From CAVWDU01 sp963753815 (GTDB lineage Bacteria; Pseudomonadota; Gammaproteobacteria; Pseudomonadales; Halieaceae), in NCBI GenBank assembly GCA_963753815.1, contig CAVWDU010000004.1, positions 186,001 through 250,000 on the forward strand: a stretch of DNA of 64,000 bases. The letters are read 5' to 3'. Of the stretch, positions 52,993-61,300 are shown one piece after another. The position numbers were made by a program, and so were the translations under genes. Positions within the stretch are counted from its first letter, which is position 1. Each line of letters opens with the position of its first letter. The notes under the pieces were generated by a model that worked only from the letters and a program-made list of their open reading frames with translations, was not told the DNA's origin and did no database searches.

Positions 52993-53022
52993 ACCCGCCA
53001 GGCCTGTCACGGCCCGGCGGGT
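52993..53022. terminator. Bidirectional hairpin between convergent genes
   Basis: ACCCGCC-A-GGCC pairs with GGCC-C-GGCGGGT around a six-base loop (TGTCAC), with a single mismatch. It sits between the converging acyl-CoA synthetase and outer-membrane protein genes. There is only a short T-containing tail (CGTTAGTT). Confidence 0.55.
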
Positions 53023-53040
53023 CGTTAGTTCGGTATCAGG

Positions 53041-53970
53041 TCAGAAGTGCACGATAAGGCCGATTATGGGCCCGCTCTCGGTCATATCCCAGGTGTAGGG
53101 ATCTGACGAACTGCCGTTGTCATAATCCTGCTCAAGGTAGCGGTAGCCGAACTCCACCGCGCCCCAGTCGTTGAAGCGCCAGTCGACCATCACTTCCACC
53201 ATCCACATCTCGTTGGTGTCGCCTTCGCTGCCATAGCCATAATCGAAGCGGCCCCGCAGGCGCCAGTTGTCGGTCACGTGGGTGGCGAACCGGGCACCCA
53301 GGAAGGGTTGCACCCAGTCGTCGGCGATATTGGTCTCGCGCCGATCGAGCTCGATCTCGCCGATGGGTGGCGGCAGCGTCACGGTCGGGTTTTTCAGTTT
53401 CAGTTCGAGGTCGTAGTCGTAGTACCTGATACCGCCGTGGAGGGTGATATCGAAGTTCTCGCTATCGAGCACCTTATAGCCGGCCCCCAGTTCCACCATA
53501 TGCTGCGGGTCGGTGGCATCCAGTGAGCCGCGCACGGTGGCTGGAATCGTGCCCCCACCAGGGCCCACCGGCACTTCCGCGGTGACCTCGAGATCCTGGT
53601 CATCGACACCGATCTTGGTGTACTCGTAGGCGCCGAACAACAGCCAGTGGCCGTATTCGGCCTCGATTCTGAACATGGCAGCCATATCGAGCATATCGAG
53701 AATATCGTCCTTGAAATTAAGGTCGACGTCCCGACCCCTACTGTTGCCGTCGATACTTTTCAGCCAGCCGTAAAACGACCCCTCGAAGCGCCAACCCTTG
53801 ACCAGCTCATCGCCGGTGACAATGGCGGGCTGGCGGGGTTCGTCGCCAACGATCGTACCGTCGGCGTTGGTGACGTCCGCCTGCGCGGCTGCTGTTCCCG
53901 AGTTAAGCGCGAGGCCGGCGGCGCTCGCCACCGTGCACATCCGTAGTGTCCGCTTGAGTTTATGGTTCAT
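53041..53970 (-). CDS. Outer-membrane beta-barrel protein
   Basis: The 309-residue protein has a signal peptide (LRMCTVASAAGLALNSGTAAAQA). The mature chain shows alternating hydrophobic/polar strands with many aromatic girdle residues (GWRFEGSFYGWL, HWLLFGAYEYTKIG, GAVEFGYRYLEQDY), closing with IIGLIVHF and a terminal Phe, the BAM recognition pattern. It looks like a medium-sized barrel of about 10-12 strands, like the uncharacterised outer-membrane proteins found beside lipid or hydrocarbon genes. I cannot name its cargo. ATG 53970 fits the signal peptide. It is convergent with the acyl-CoA synthetase. Confidence 0.82.
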   Translation of the reverse strand: MNHKLKRTLRMCTVASAAGLALNSGTAAAQADVTNADGTIVGDEPRQPAIVTGDELVKGWRFEGSFYGWLKSIDGNSRGRDVDLNFKDDILDMLDMAAMFRIEAEYGHWLLFGAYEYTKIGVDDQDLEVTAEVPVGPGGGTIPATVRGSLDATDPQHMVELGAGYKVLDSENFDITLHGGIRYYDYDLELKLKNPTVTLPPPIGEIELDRRETNIADDWVQPFLGARFATHVTDNWRLRGRFDYGYGSEGDTNEMWMVEVMVDWRFNDWGAVEFGYRYLEQDYDNGSSSDPYTWDMTESGPIIGLIVHF

Positions 53971-54059
53971 TGCGAGATTTCCCTATTCGTGACGCCAGCT
54001 GAAGTATGGTCAAGATCGGCAAAACGTCCAGCTTTTCGCCAGCGCGACATGCACCCGGC

Positions 54060-54860
54060 TCAATTGGCGTGAGCACGATGCCGGCGGACCAGTTCGTAGG
54101 CGGACTGGATTTCCTGTGATTTCTCCGTAGCGAGCCTGATCATCGATTCGGGCACGCCTTGTGCGATCAACTTGTCCGGGTGGTGCTGGCTCATCAGTTT
54201 GCGGTAAGCGCGCTTTAGCGTCTTCTCGTCGCAATCTGCATCCACGCCGAGGGCTCGGTAAGCGGCGGCGATCGCGTCTTCTCCACCTGATTGCTCGCGG
54301 TCCTGGTCGTGAAACTGCTCCTGGGCCTGCATCATCTGCAGCAGTCGCGCCAGCTGTGCGGGGTCGACGCCCATGAATCCGGCAACCCGCTGCAGCGCCG
54401 CGCGCTCGGCATCCTGTAATTGATGGCCGTCGGCCAGGGCCAGCGCGATCAGTGAGGTCAGCAGGGTCTGCCGCAGCAGGGGGTGGGCGCCGCAAATTTC
54501 ATTGAAGCCCGATACGGCAGCAGCGGGGTCGAATTCCGCTGCCGCGCCCTCGCGAAACAGGTCAATGGCGCGCTGGCGTTGATCCGCACCCAATCCCATC
54601 TGGCGGATAACCGCCTCGGTGTGATCGACCTCCTGCTGTGAGATACGACCGTCGGCTTTCGCGAGGTAACCCAGCAACCGGAAGGTCGTCTCGAAAAAGC
54701 GCGCCTGGATCAACGCCAGGTTTTCGGGACTGCCCGCGCCCAGCGTCCGGGATAATCCCCGATCGAAAGCGTGTCCGATGATAAGGCCGATAAGCAGGCC
54801 GGGAATACCGCCGGCCAGCAGACCGATCGCTCCCGCGATCAGCTTGCCGAATACCATCAT
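54060..54860 (-). CDS. djlA: DjlA-type membrane-anchored J-domain co-chaperone
   Basis: The 266-residue protein has the DjlA layout: an N-terminal glycine-rich membrane segment (LIAGAIGLLAGGIPGLLIGLIIG), a central TerB-like domain (about residues 50-180, with FRLLGYLAKADGRISQQEVDH and ALADGHQLQDAE), and a C-terminal J domain with the catalytic HPD in LMSQHHPDKLIAQGVPESM. DjlA stimulates DnaK at the inner membrane. Its ATG overlaps the stop of the upstream receiver-GNAT gene by four bases, so the two are translationally coupled. Confidence 0.93.
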   Translation of the reverse strand: MMVFGKLIAGAIGLLAGGIPGLLIGLIIGHAFDRGLSRTLGAGSPENLALIQARFFETTFRLLGYLAKADGRISQQEVDHTEAVIRQMGLGADQRQRAIDLFREGAAAEFDPAAAVSGFNEICGAHPLLRQTLLTSLIALALADGHQLQDAERAALQRVAGFMGVDPAQLARLLQMMQAQEQFHDQDREQSGGEDAIAAAYRALGVDADCDEKTLKRAYRKLMSQHHPDKLIAQGVPESMIRLATEKSQEIQSAYELVRRHRAHAN

Positions 54861-55822
54861 GCCTGCTCGTCTCCCCTTTCGTGATTATCCCCGGGCTTCG
54901 AAGTAGCGACGGACTGCAGGTCGCGGCTCACCCGGATCGTGTTCTCGAGGCGATCGGCCGGCGTATCCACGACCGGACGGAAACCGAGGCTCTCGGCCAG
55001 TTTGAGCATCGGTTTGTTCCCCCGCAGTATCATGCCTTCCAGTTGACGGAAACCGGCAATAGAGGCCGAGAGTATGATCCCCCGCATGAGTTGTTTGCCG
55101 ATGCCCAGCCCGTGCCAGTCGTCGGCGACCACGACAGCGAATTCGGCGACCTCCGGATCGTGGGTGGCGGCGTAACGGGCGACACCGATCTCCTGCTCCA
55201 CACCGTCGACCTCGACCGTGCCGATGATAGCGTGGCTGGAGGGAAAGTCCGGGCTGATCAGTTCCTTCAGGAACGCCGTCGGCAATGCGCGTATCCCCGA
55301 GAAGAAGCGCAGGTAGCGAGATTCCTCGGAGAGGTCGGTGACGAAATGCTGGTGCATGTCCGCGTCCTCCGGGTCTATTATCCTGACCGTCATCCCGGTT
55401 CCGTCCTCGAGCGCCACGGTGGTAGGAATGTTTTCAGGCATGGTCAGGGAGCCGGGGATCAACCGGTTGAGGCGGCTGAACAGGTACGGGTAGACAATGG
55501 CTTTCTCCACCACGTCGGTGGCGCCGGCAGCAAGGGCGGACGCGCGGATTGCGTCCCCGTTCCCGTTGCTGAGCAGGATGATCGGAAAACGATAACCGAG
55601 TTGTCGCAGCTGTCTGACCAGGTCGAAGCAGGTTTCTTCGGCGGGCTCGAGGCCCATCAGCAAACAGAATGTCTGGCTGACGGCGCCTTCCAGTGCGTTT
55701 ACGAACTGGTCGGCTTCATGCCAGCTGTGAACCTGGATGCCATAGCGCCTGAGCAGAATCGACAGGGCCTTGCTGATTGTGTCATCGCTATCGACGATGC
55801 AAACAGCCTGCGGGGCGACCAT
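54857..55822 (-). CDS. Receiver-like domain fused to GNAT acetyltransferase
   Basis: The 321-residue protein has an N-terminal CheY-like receiver fold (about residues 5-125: CIVDSDDTISKALSILLRRYG, PIILLSNGNGD and the Lys in VEKAIV). A GNAT acetyltransferase domain follows (about residues 135-310), with acetyl-CoA loop VADDWHGLGIGKQLMRGIIL and GMILRGNKPMLKLAESLGF. The position expected for the phosphorylated Asp reads LLMGLEP, so Gly57 appears to replace it and the receiver is probably not phosphorylated. The GNAT part resembles the acetyltransferase domains of bacterial Pat-type protein acetylases. It is coupled to djlA, which is an unusual partner. Confidence 0.82.
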   Translation of the reverse strand: MVAPQAVCIVDSDDTISKALSILLRRYGIQVHSWHEADQFVNALEGAVSQTFCLLMGLEPAEETCFDLVRQLRQLGYRFPIILLSNGNGDAIRASALAAGATDVVEKAIVYPYLFSRLNRLIPGSLTMPENIPTTVALEDGTGMTVRIIDPEDADMHQHFVTDLSEESRYLRFFSGIRALPTAFLKELISPDFPSSHAIIGTVEVDGVEQEIGVARYAATHDPEVAEFAVVVADDWHGLGIGKQLMRGIILSASIAGFRQLEGMILRGNKPMLKLAESLGFRPVVDTPADRLENTIRVSRDLQSVATSKPGDNHERGDEQA

Positions 55823-56031
55823 CCTGAGTGCCTCCTGGGCAGCCGTGTGAGGTTCCCCGGCAGCCGTATTGTCAAGGGCCGGGGTCAGCCAGCGCAGTGT
55901 ACCAGCCCTGTGCTGGCTTTGCTTTGCTCCGTGCCTTCGTCGGCGCGCAACGGGCGGTGGTGTCGCTGGTATACTATTGCCTTCCCGCCGGAGGCTCCGG
56001 CGGGGTATTTTGGCGGATGCAGGAGCCCGTT

Positions 56032-56694
56032 ATGCTAAGCGCACCCCTGGCGTTGGTGGAAATAAATCCCGATGCGCCGCCCAGTGCTGTGGTTATCTGG
56101 TTACACGGTCTGGGTGCCGACGGGCACGATTTCGAACCGATTGTGCCGCAGCTGCATCTGCCGGCTGAACTGCCTGTGCGCTTCGTCTTTCCACACGCGC
56201 CGGAAATGGCCGTCACCGCGTTTGGCGGCCAGCGTGTCCGCGCCTGGTTCGATTTCGATCCCGGTGGCGAGGTCGACGTCAAGGGCCTGCGGCGATCGGT
56301 GCGGCAGGTTCGCGATCTCATCCAGAACGAAATCGATGATGGCGTCGCCTCGAACAGGATCGTTCTCGCCGGCTTTTCACAGGGCGGTGCCGTCGCCCTG
56401 CATACGGCGCTGACCTATGAAAAACCGCTGGCCGGGCTGCTGGCCCTGTCGACGTTCCTGCCCGAGCCGCAGCAGCTGTCTGGCGACGCCACCACCGCCA
56501 ATGCCCAGACCCCGGTGTTCATGGCTCACGGCCAACATGACCCGGTGCTGCCCATGGCGTTGGGGGCTGCGGCCCGCGACAGCCTGCTGGGCGCCGGCCA
56601 TGCGGTGCAATGGCACGACTACCCCATGGGCCACGAGGTCTGTCTTCAGGAGATCAACGATATCGGCCGTTGGTTCGAGCGTGTTCTGGGCTAG
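56032..56694 (+). CDS. Carboxylesterase/phospholipase of the alpha/beta hydrolase fold
   Basis: The 220-residue hydrolase belongs to the carboxylesterase-2/acyl-protein thioesterase-like family. The catalytic Ser is in LAGFSQGGAVALH, the Asp in MAHGQHDPVLPM and the His in YPMGHEVCLQEI; the oxyanion segment is IWLHGLGADGHDF. It likely cleaves short acyl esters in the cytoplasm. ATG 56032 is chosen because AGGAG lies six bases upstream; ATG 56017 and a longer open frame are less likely. It is divergent from the receiver-GNAT gene. Confidence 0.91.
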   Translation: MLSAPLALVEINPDAPPSAVVIWLHGLGADGHDFEPIVPQLHLPAELPVRFVFPHAPEMAVTAFGGQRVRAWFDFDPGGEVDVKGLRRSVRQVRDLIQNEIDDGVASNRIVLAGFSQGGAVALHTALTYEKPLAGLLALSTFLPEPQQLSGDATTANAQTPVFMAHGQHDPVLPMALGAAARDSLLGAGHAVQWHDYPMGHEVCLQEINDIGRWFERVLG

Positions 56695-56810
56695 CACCTC
56701 GCCGGTATTTGGAATGCTCGGCGAGAGAGGGTGCGCGGGCGGAGACTTTCTGACGCAGGACTCAGTTTTGCCATGGCCATGAGACGGATCGATCTACAGG
56801 AGTCGTCGCG

Positions 56811-58097
56811 ATGATTTCGAGACGGACGGTGGTGTGGGGCGGCCTTGGTTTGCTGGCGGGTCTGGCCTGGGCGCGGCCCGCGGACCGCGGCGGCGCCTAT
56901 TCGCCGTACTTTGCCGCCATGAACCGAAGCCTGCGCGACGCCGGCGTGGATACACCGGCACTGGTGATAGACCTCGATCGTTTGGACAGGAACATCGACA
57001 GGGTGGCGGCTTCGGTAGGGGTAGCCCCGGCCAAGACCTACCGGGTGGTCGCCAAGTCGATCCCCAGCCCGGCCCTGGTGGATTATGTTGCCCGGCGCGC
57101 CGGCACGCGGGCCATGATGCTGTTTCACCGACCTTTCCTGCAGAGCATGGCGCGGCTGCAACCGCAGGCCGACATCCTCCTGGGTAAGCCGATGCCGGTT
57201 GCCGCGGCCAGGCATTTTTATACGGAATACGGCGGCAGCTTCGATCCGCGGGAACAACTGCAGTGGCTGATCGATACCGAGGCCCGCCTGCAACAATATT
57301 TGTCGCTGGCCCGGTCTCTCGGCACCCGAATGCGTATCAACCTGGAGATCGACGTGGGCCTGCACCGTGGCGGATTCACGGCGGACGATGCGCTGCGCGG
57401 AGCACTGCGGGTAATCCGGGACAATCCCGAACACCTGGTCTTCGCCGGCTTCATGGGCTACGACGCACACCTGATGGGACTGCCGGCAATGCTGGCGCGC
57501 GCCGAATTGCCGCGGGTCAAGGGCCGCTACGCAGACTGTGTCGGCTTGCTGCGAGCAGAGTTTCCTGGTTTGGACGATGGCCGCCTGTGTTTCAACGGCG
57601 CCGGCAGCCCCACACTGCACCACTACGAGGGTGACCCCCTGCTCAATGATATCTCTGCCGGCACCTGCCTGGTGAAGCCCACCCACTACGACCTCGACAG
57701 TCTGGCAGACTTCGAGCCGGCCGGATTTATCGCCACACCGGTACTGAAGCGACTGCAGGGCGCGCGCCTGCCGGCGCTGGGCTGGACCGGTCCGTTCATC
57801 CGGGCCTGGGACCGCAACCAGATGCAGACCTATTTTGGTTACAGTGGCAAATGGATGGCGGATTGCGAGTCTCCACCGGGGCTCAGCCTGCACTTTGCTT
57901 ACGTCAGTTCGAACCAGCAGGGGTACAACGCGTCTTCCTCCGTGGACATCGACGTCGACGATTTCATTTTTCTCCGGCCGCACCAGTCCGAGGCGGTGCT
58001 GCTGCAGTTCGGCGATCTGCTGGCGATGCGGGGTGATGCTATCGTCGAGCGCTGGCCGGTATTGTCCGCCGGCCAACCGGTTGTTGCCGGGCCCTGA
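56811..58097 (+). CDS. DSD1-type PLP enzyme (D-threonine aldolase/D-serine dehydratase-like), exported
   Basis: The 428-residue protein has the alanine-racemase-like N-terminal barrel of DSD1/D-threonine aldolase proteins. The Lys in TYRVVAKSIPSP is in the place of the PLP Schiff base, with NLEIDVGLHRGGF further on, and the C-terminal half holds HYEGDPLLNDISAG and THYDLDSL. An N-terminal segment with an Arg-Arg pair (MISRRTVVWGGLGLLAGLAW) resembles a Tat signal, which would suit export of a folded PLP enzyme. It may act on D-amino acids or beta-hydroxy D-amino acids; the substrate is unknown. It is followed by a 270-354 bp gap, so it is probably monocistronic. Confidence 0.84.
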   Translation: MISRRTVVWGGLGLLAGLAWARPADRGGAYSPYFAAMNRSLRDAGVDTPALVIDLDRLDRNIDRVAASVGVAPAKTYRVVAKSIPSPALVDYVARRAGTRAMMLFHRPFLQSMARLQPQADILLGKPMPVAAARHFYTEYGGSFDPREQLQWLIDTEARLQQYLSLARSLGTRMRINLEIDVGLHRGGFTADDALRGALRVIRDNPEHLVFAGFMGYDAHLMGLPAMLARAELPRVKGRYADCVGLLRAEFPGLDDGRLCFNGAGSPTLHHYEGDPLLNDISAGTCLVKPTHYDLDSLADFEPAGFIATPVLKRLQGARLPALGWTGPFIRAWDRNQMQTYFGYSGKWMADCESPPGLSLHFAYVSSNQQGYNASSSVDIDVDDFIFLRPHQSEAVLLQFGDLLAMRGDAIVERWPVLSAGQPVVAGP

Positions 58098-58367
58098 ACC
58101 GGTCAGCGCTGTTGCCCCGGCCTTTGCGGTCAACACGTTCGGACGGGTAGAGGCTGGTCTGAACAGGGCGCGTGCAGCGCAATGTGTACGTTCGACGTTC
58201 TGGACGCCATCCTCTGCCGCAGCTGTGTGTAGCGTGAGTCCCGGTTGGTGGATAAACAGGCCAGGCTGGCACGCTTGCATATGTTGGACTATTAAAGGTA
58301 GTGACGTCAGGCGATAGCTGGAGCCGGCAGCCGATGGTCCGCGCTGTTCCTGTCTTCGCGAATAGCG
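58098..58367. other. Intergenic region before the large membrane protein
   Basis: No gene was recognised. There is no clear promoter pair by eye. The strong Shine-Dalgarno for the next gene lies further downstream, at 58441-58446. Confidence 0.4.
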
Positions 58368-61300
58368 GTGACCTTCGGCACTTGCTGCTTTCGCACCCTC
58401 GCCAGGATCGGCGGCGTTGACCGCAGTCTCACCCGATCGCAGGAGGCGCGTCTGAATCTCAAGCCACTCAAGGCACTGGTGCCCCACTGGAGCGTGGTGC
58501 TGGTATTTATCCTGATCTCGGCGTTGGGCTTTCTGTACTATGCCACCGTGCAACGGTCGACTGACCACCTGATCGCACGAAATTTTGTTTACCTCAACGA
58601 AGTTTCCGCGGTGCTTACGGAAACGGCGGAGGTCGCTCTTCAACTGACCCGCTTTGCAGACTATTACCAGTGCGGGAAAACAGCCTCGATCGGCAGCAAC
58701 GAAGCAGTCGCCTGCCTGCGGCGGCGCCTCGTCGGCAACAGTCCCTACGTCACCGCGGATGAACAGGTCACTGTCACTGCTGAAACCGTGACCGATGCGA
58801 CGAACGCTGAGAGTGCAAAGAGTGGTCTCAAGACGAATATCAGGGTCGAGCCGCGTGGCGGCTCAGTGACCTGGACGCTACGGTGCGACGGAGGGAAGGG
58901 CGAGGATAATTCCAGGACCTTCACCTGCCAGCGCGCAAAACTTGTAGTGCCGTTCGCTAACATCGACGGCCTGGTTGACGCCAAGGCGTACTTCGACACC
59001 CTGCTGATCGCCGACAGTGATTCGGGTGCAGTCCTGTTCGATAGCGCGACCCTGTCGCAGCGGGAGCGGCGCCTGGGGACAGAGAGCGAGGTGTTCCAGA
59101 GTGGGTCCTATGCCCGCTACAATTCCATTGCCGGGATGCTGGAGCAGTGGCGTCGGCTGGAGACAGTCGCGGCCACGCCGGCCGGAACCAAGAGCGAAGA
59201 CAGGCCCGAACCGAGTACCGCGGTTTTCAACCAGTCGACGATCGTTCCCACCCCGGTGGGCGGCGTCGATTATCTCAGTTTCGTGCAGCCCCTGAGCACC
59301 TCCCGCCTGACTGACCAGACGCTGCTGGTGATCGGCATGACCCGCGAGTCTGACTTCGATGGGGCGCGCTACGCCCTGCCTTTATCCACCAGCGCGATCA
59401 GCCTGCTTCTGCTGGTCTTGCTGGCCCTGTCACTCAGCCTCATCCGTATCATCCTCATCGAGGAAAACGGCGTGGTGGGGCGCTGGACGCTCTACACGCT
59501 GATCGGCTCGGCACTCGGCCTGGTGGTGCTGCTGACCCTCGTGCTCTCGGCCTGCAGCACCTGGTTTACGCTGGAGAAGTGGCAGGACGAGGACCTCGAA
59601 CGTGTCGCCGATCGCCTGGTGACCAATTTTCACAGCGAGGTGTCCGAAAAAGTCGCTGCCATGCGCAGGGCGGAAGATGCTTTCAACGGCAATTGTTATC
59701 CGGACAAGGCAAAGGGCGACGGAAAAAACGCCTGGAAGACTGCCTGTGAGGCTTCCGGTGCCCTGCCCGCTGCTCGCCAATGCGAGGCCAAAAATCTCAA
59801 CTGCCCCGAATCCGACCCGTATTGTGCCGGTTCCAGTCGCAAACTGGTCTGCACTATCGATCGCGTGCCACAAGTCGCCACCTTGTTCACCCTCGATACA
59901 ACGGGAAGGCAGCGCGGCCTGTACACGACGGTGAACCGGTCGCCCTTCGACGCGCCCATCAATGTATCCAGCCGCGAGTATTTCCAGCGCGTTCAGCGCA
60001 ACCAGCTATGGTCCCTGGGGCCGACGCCCGGTACCAACGCTGGCGACGCCACCGACACGGTGGATCTGTTCATCGACCGGATCAAGTCGCGAAGCACCGG
60101 CCATCTCGAAACGGTGCTGTCAGTGCGGGCCAGTGAACAGGTCAATTGGTGGCTGGATGGACCTGGTGCGCATGCAACCGATACCAAAGAGGAGGATTCC
60201 AGCGCCGATGGAAGCATGCCGGGTTCGGCAGGTGATAGGGCCCTGGAGACTGGGATAGCCAGGGCGCCGTTCGATAAGATAAGGCCTACCGCTCTCGTCG
60301 CGATCACCCGCTTGAACGCGCTGGAAAATACGGTTCTGCCGGCAGGTTTCGGTTTCGCCGTGGTTGCCAACCAGACCGGTGAGGTGCTGTTTCACCACCA
60401 GGCAGGCCGCAGCCTGTTGGAAAACTTCTATGACGTTACCGGTCACGACCTCGAACTGAAAACACACATCGCTACCGGGCTGCCCGGGCTGATGGACCTG
60501 ACCTACAAGGGCGAATCCGTCAGGGCGGCTGTACGCAGCCTCAACTCGCTTCCGCTGAGTGTGGTCACGTTTTACCGCTACCAGCCGATCCGGACACTTA
60601 TCTTTCAGTTCAGCGTGTCGGCTTTCATTGTCTCCATGCTGTTTCTTGCTTACCAGTTCGCGGTGGTCGGCTTGTTACGCTGGGCTGACCTCGCCCTGTT
60701 CGAACCACCCATGCGCAATATGGAAACGCCCGTGCGGCCCATGTGGATTCTCAATACCTCGCTGGCGGCTCTGGCGGTAGCTTACCTGGTCGCGATCTGG
60801 CTGGCGGAAGGATGGCCGCGATTGTTGTTGGTGCTCGGCGGGCCGTGGATAGTTTACGCGGTGGCGCGTACCCTCGGCGCGCGGTTTCTCGCCTGGGTCG
60901 TGGGTGGTCCCTCCAGGGCTGAGACATCCTGGCGTGCCAGCGTGGTCCTTGGCGCCCGCTGGTCTGCTTTCCTGATGGCGATACTGCTGGGTGTACTGCC
61001 AACCCTGGCCATTTTTTACGAGTCGATCTCCCTGCATGAATACGGCTGGCGGCAGTTGAATAACTGGTCGGAGAGCCGCGCAATGGCGGGCCGGCTGCGA
61101 GACTACGAGCATGACGTCGGTCGCTACAAGACAGTAAAACCAGCGCCGTCTGCCACTGCCGTCAACCAGGCGCTCGCAACGGAATCGGGATTCTACCTGC
61201 CGCATGCCGCACTGCAGGTGCGTCCTGCGGCTGGCCCGGGTCTGCTGGCCGACAGCGGCTGCCGCGACGGATTCGGCATCAAGGCAGCGAGCCATCGCTG

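Noticed and set aside
56691..58643. 650-codon minus-strand open frame opposite the DSD1-like gene
   Set aside because: No recognisable domain, and it spans both the gene and the following intergenic region; a GC-driven shadow.
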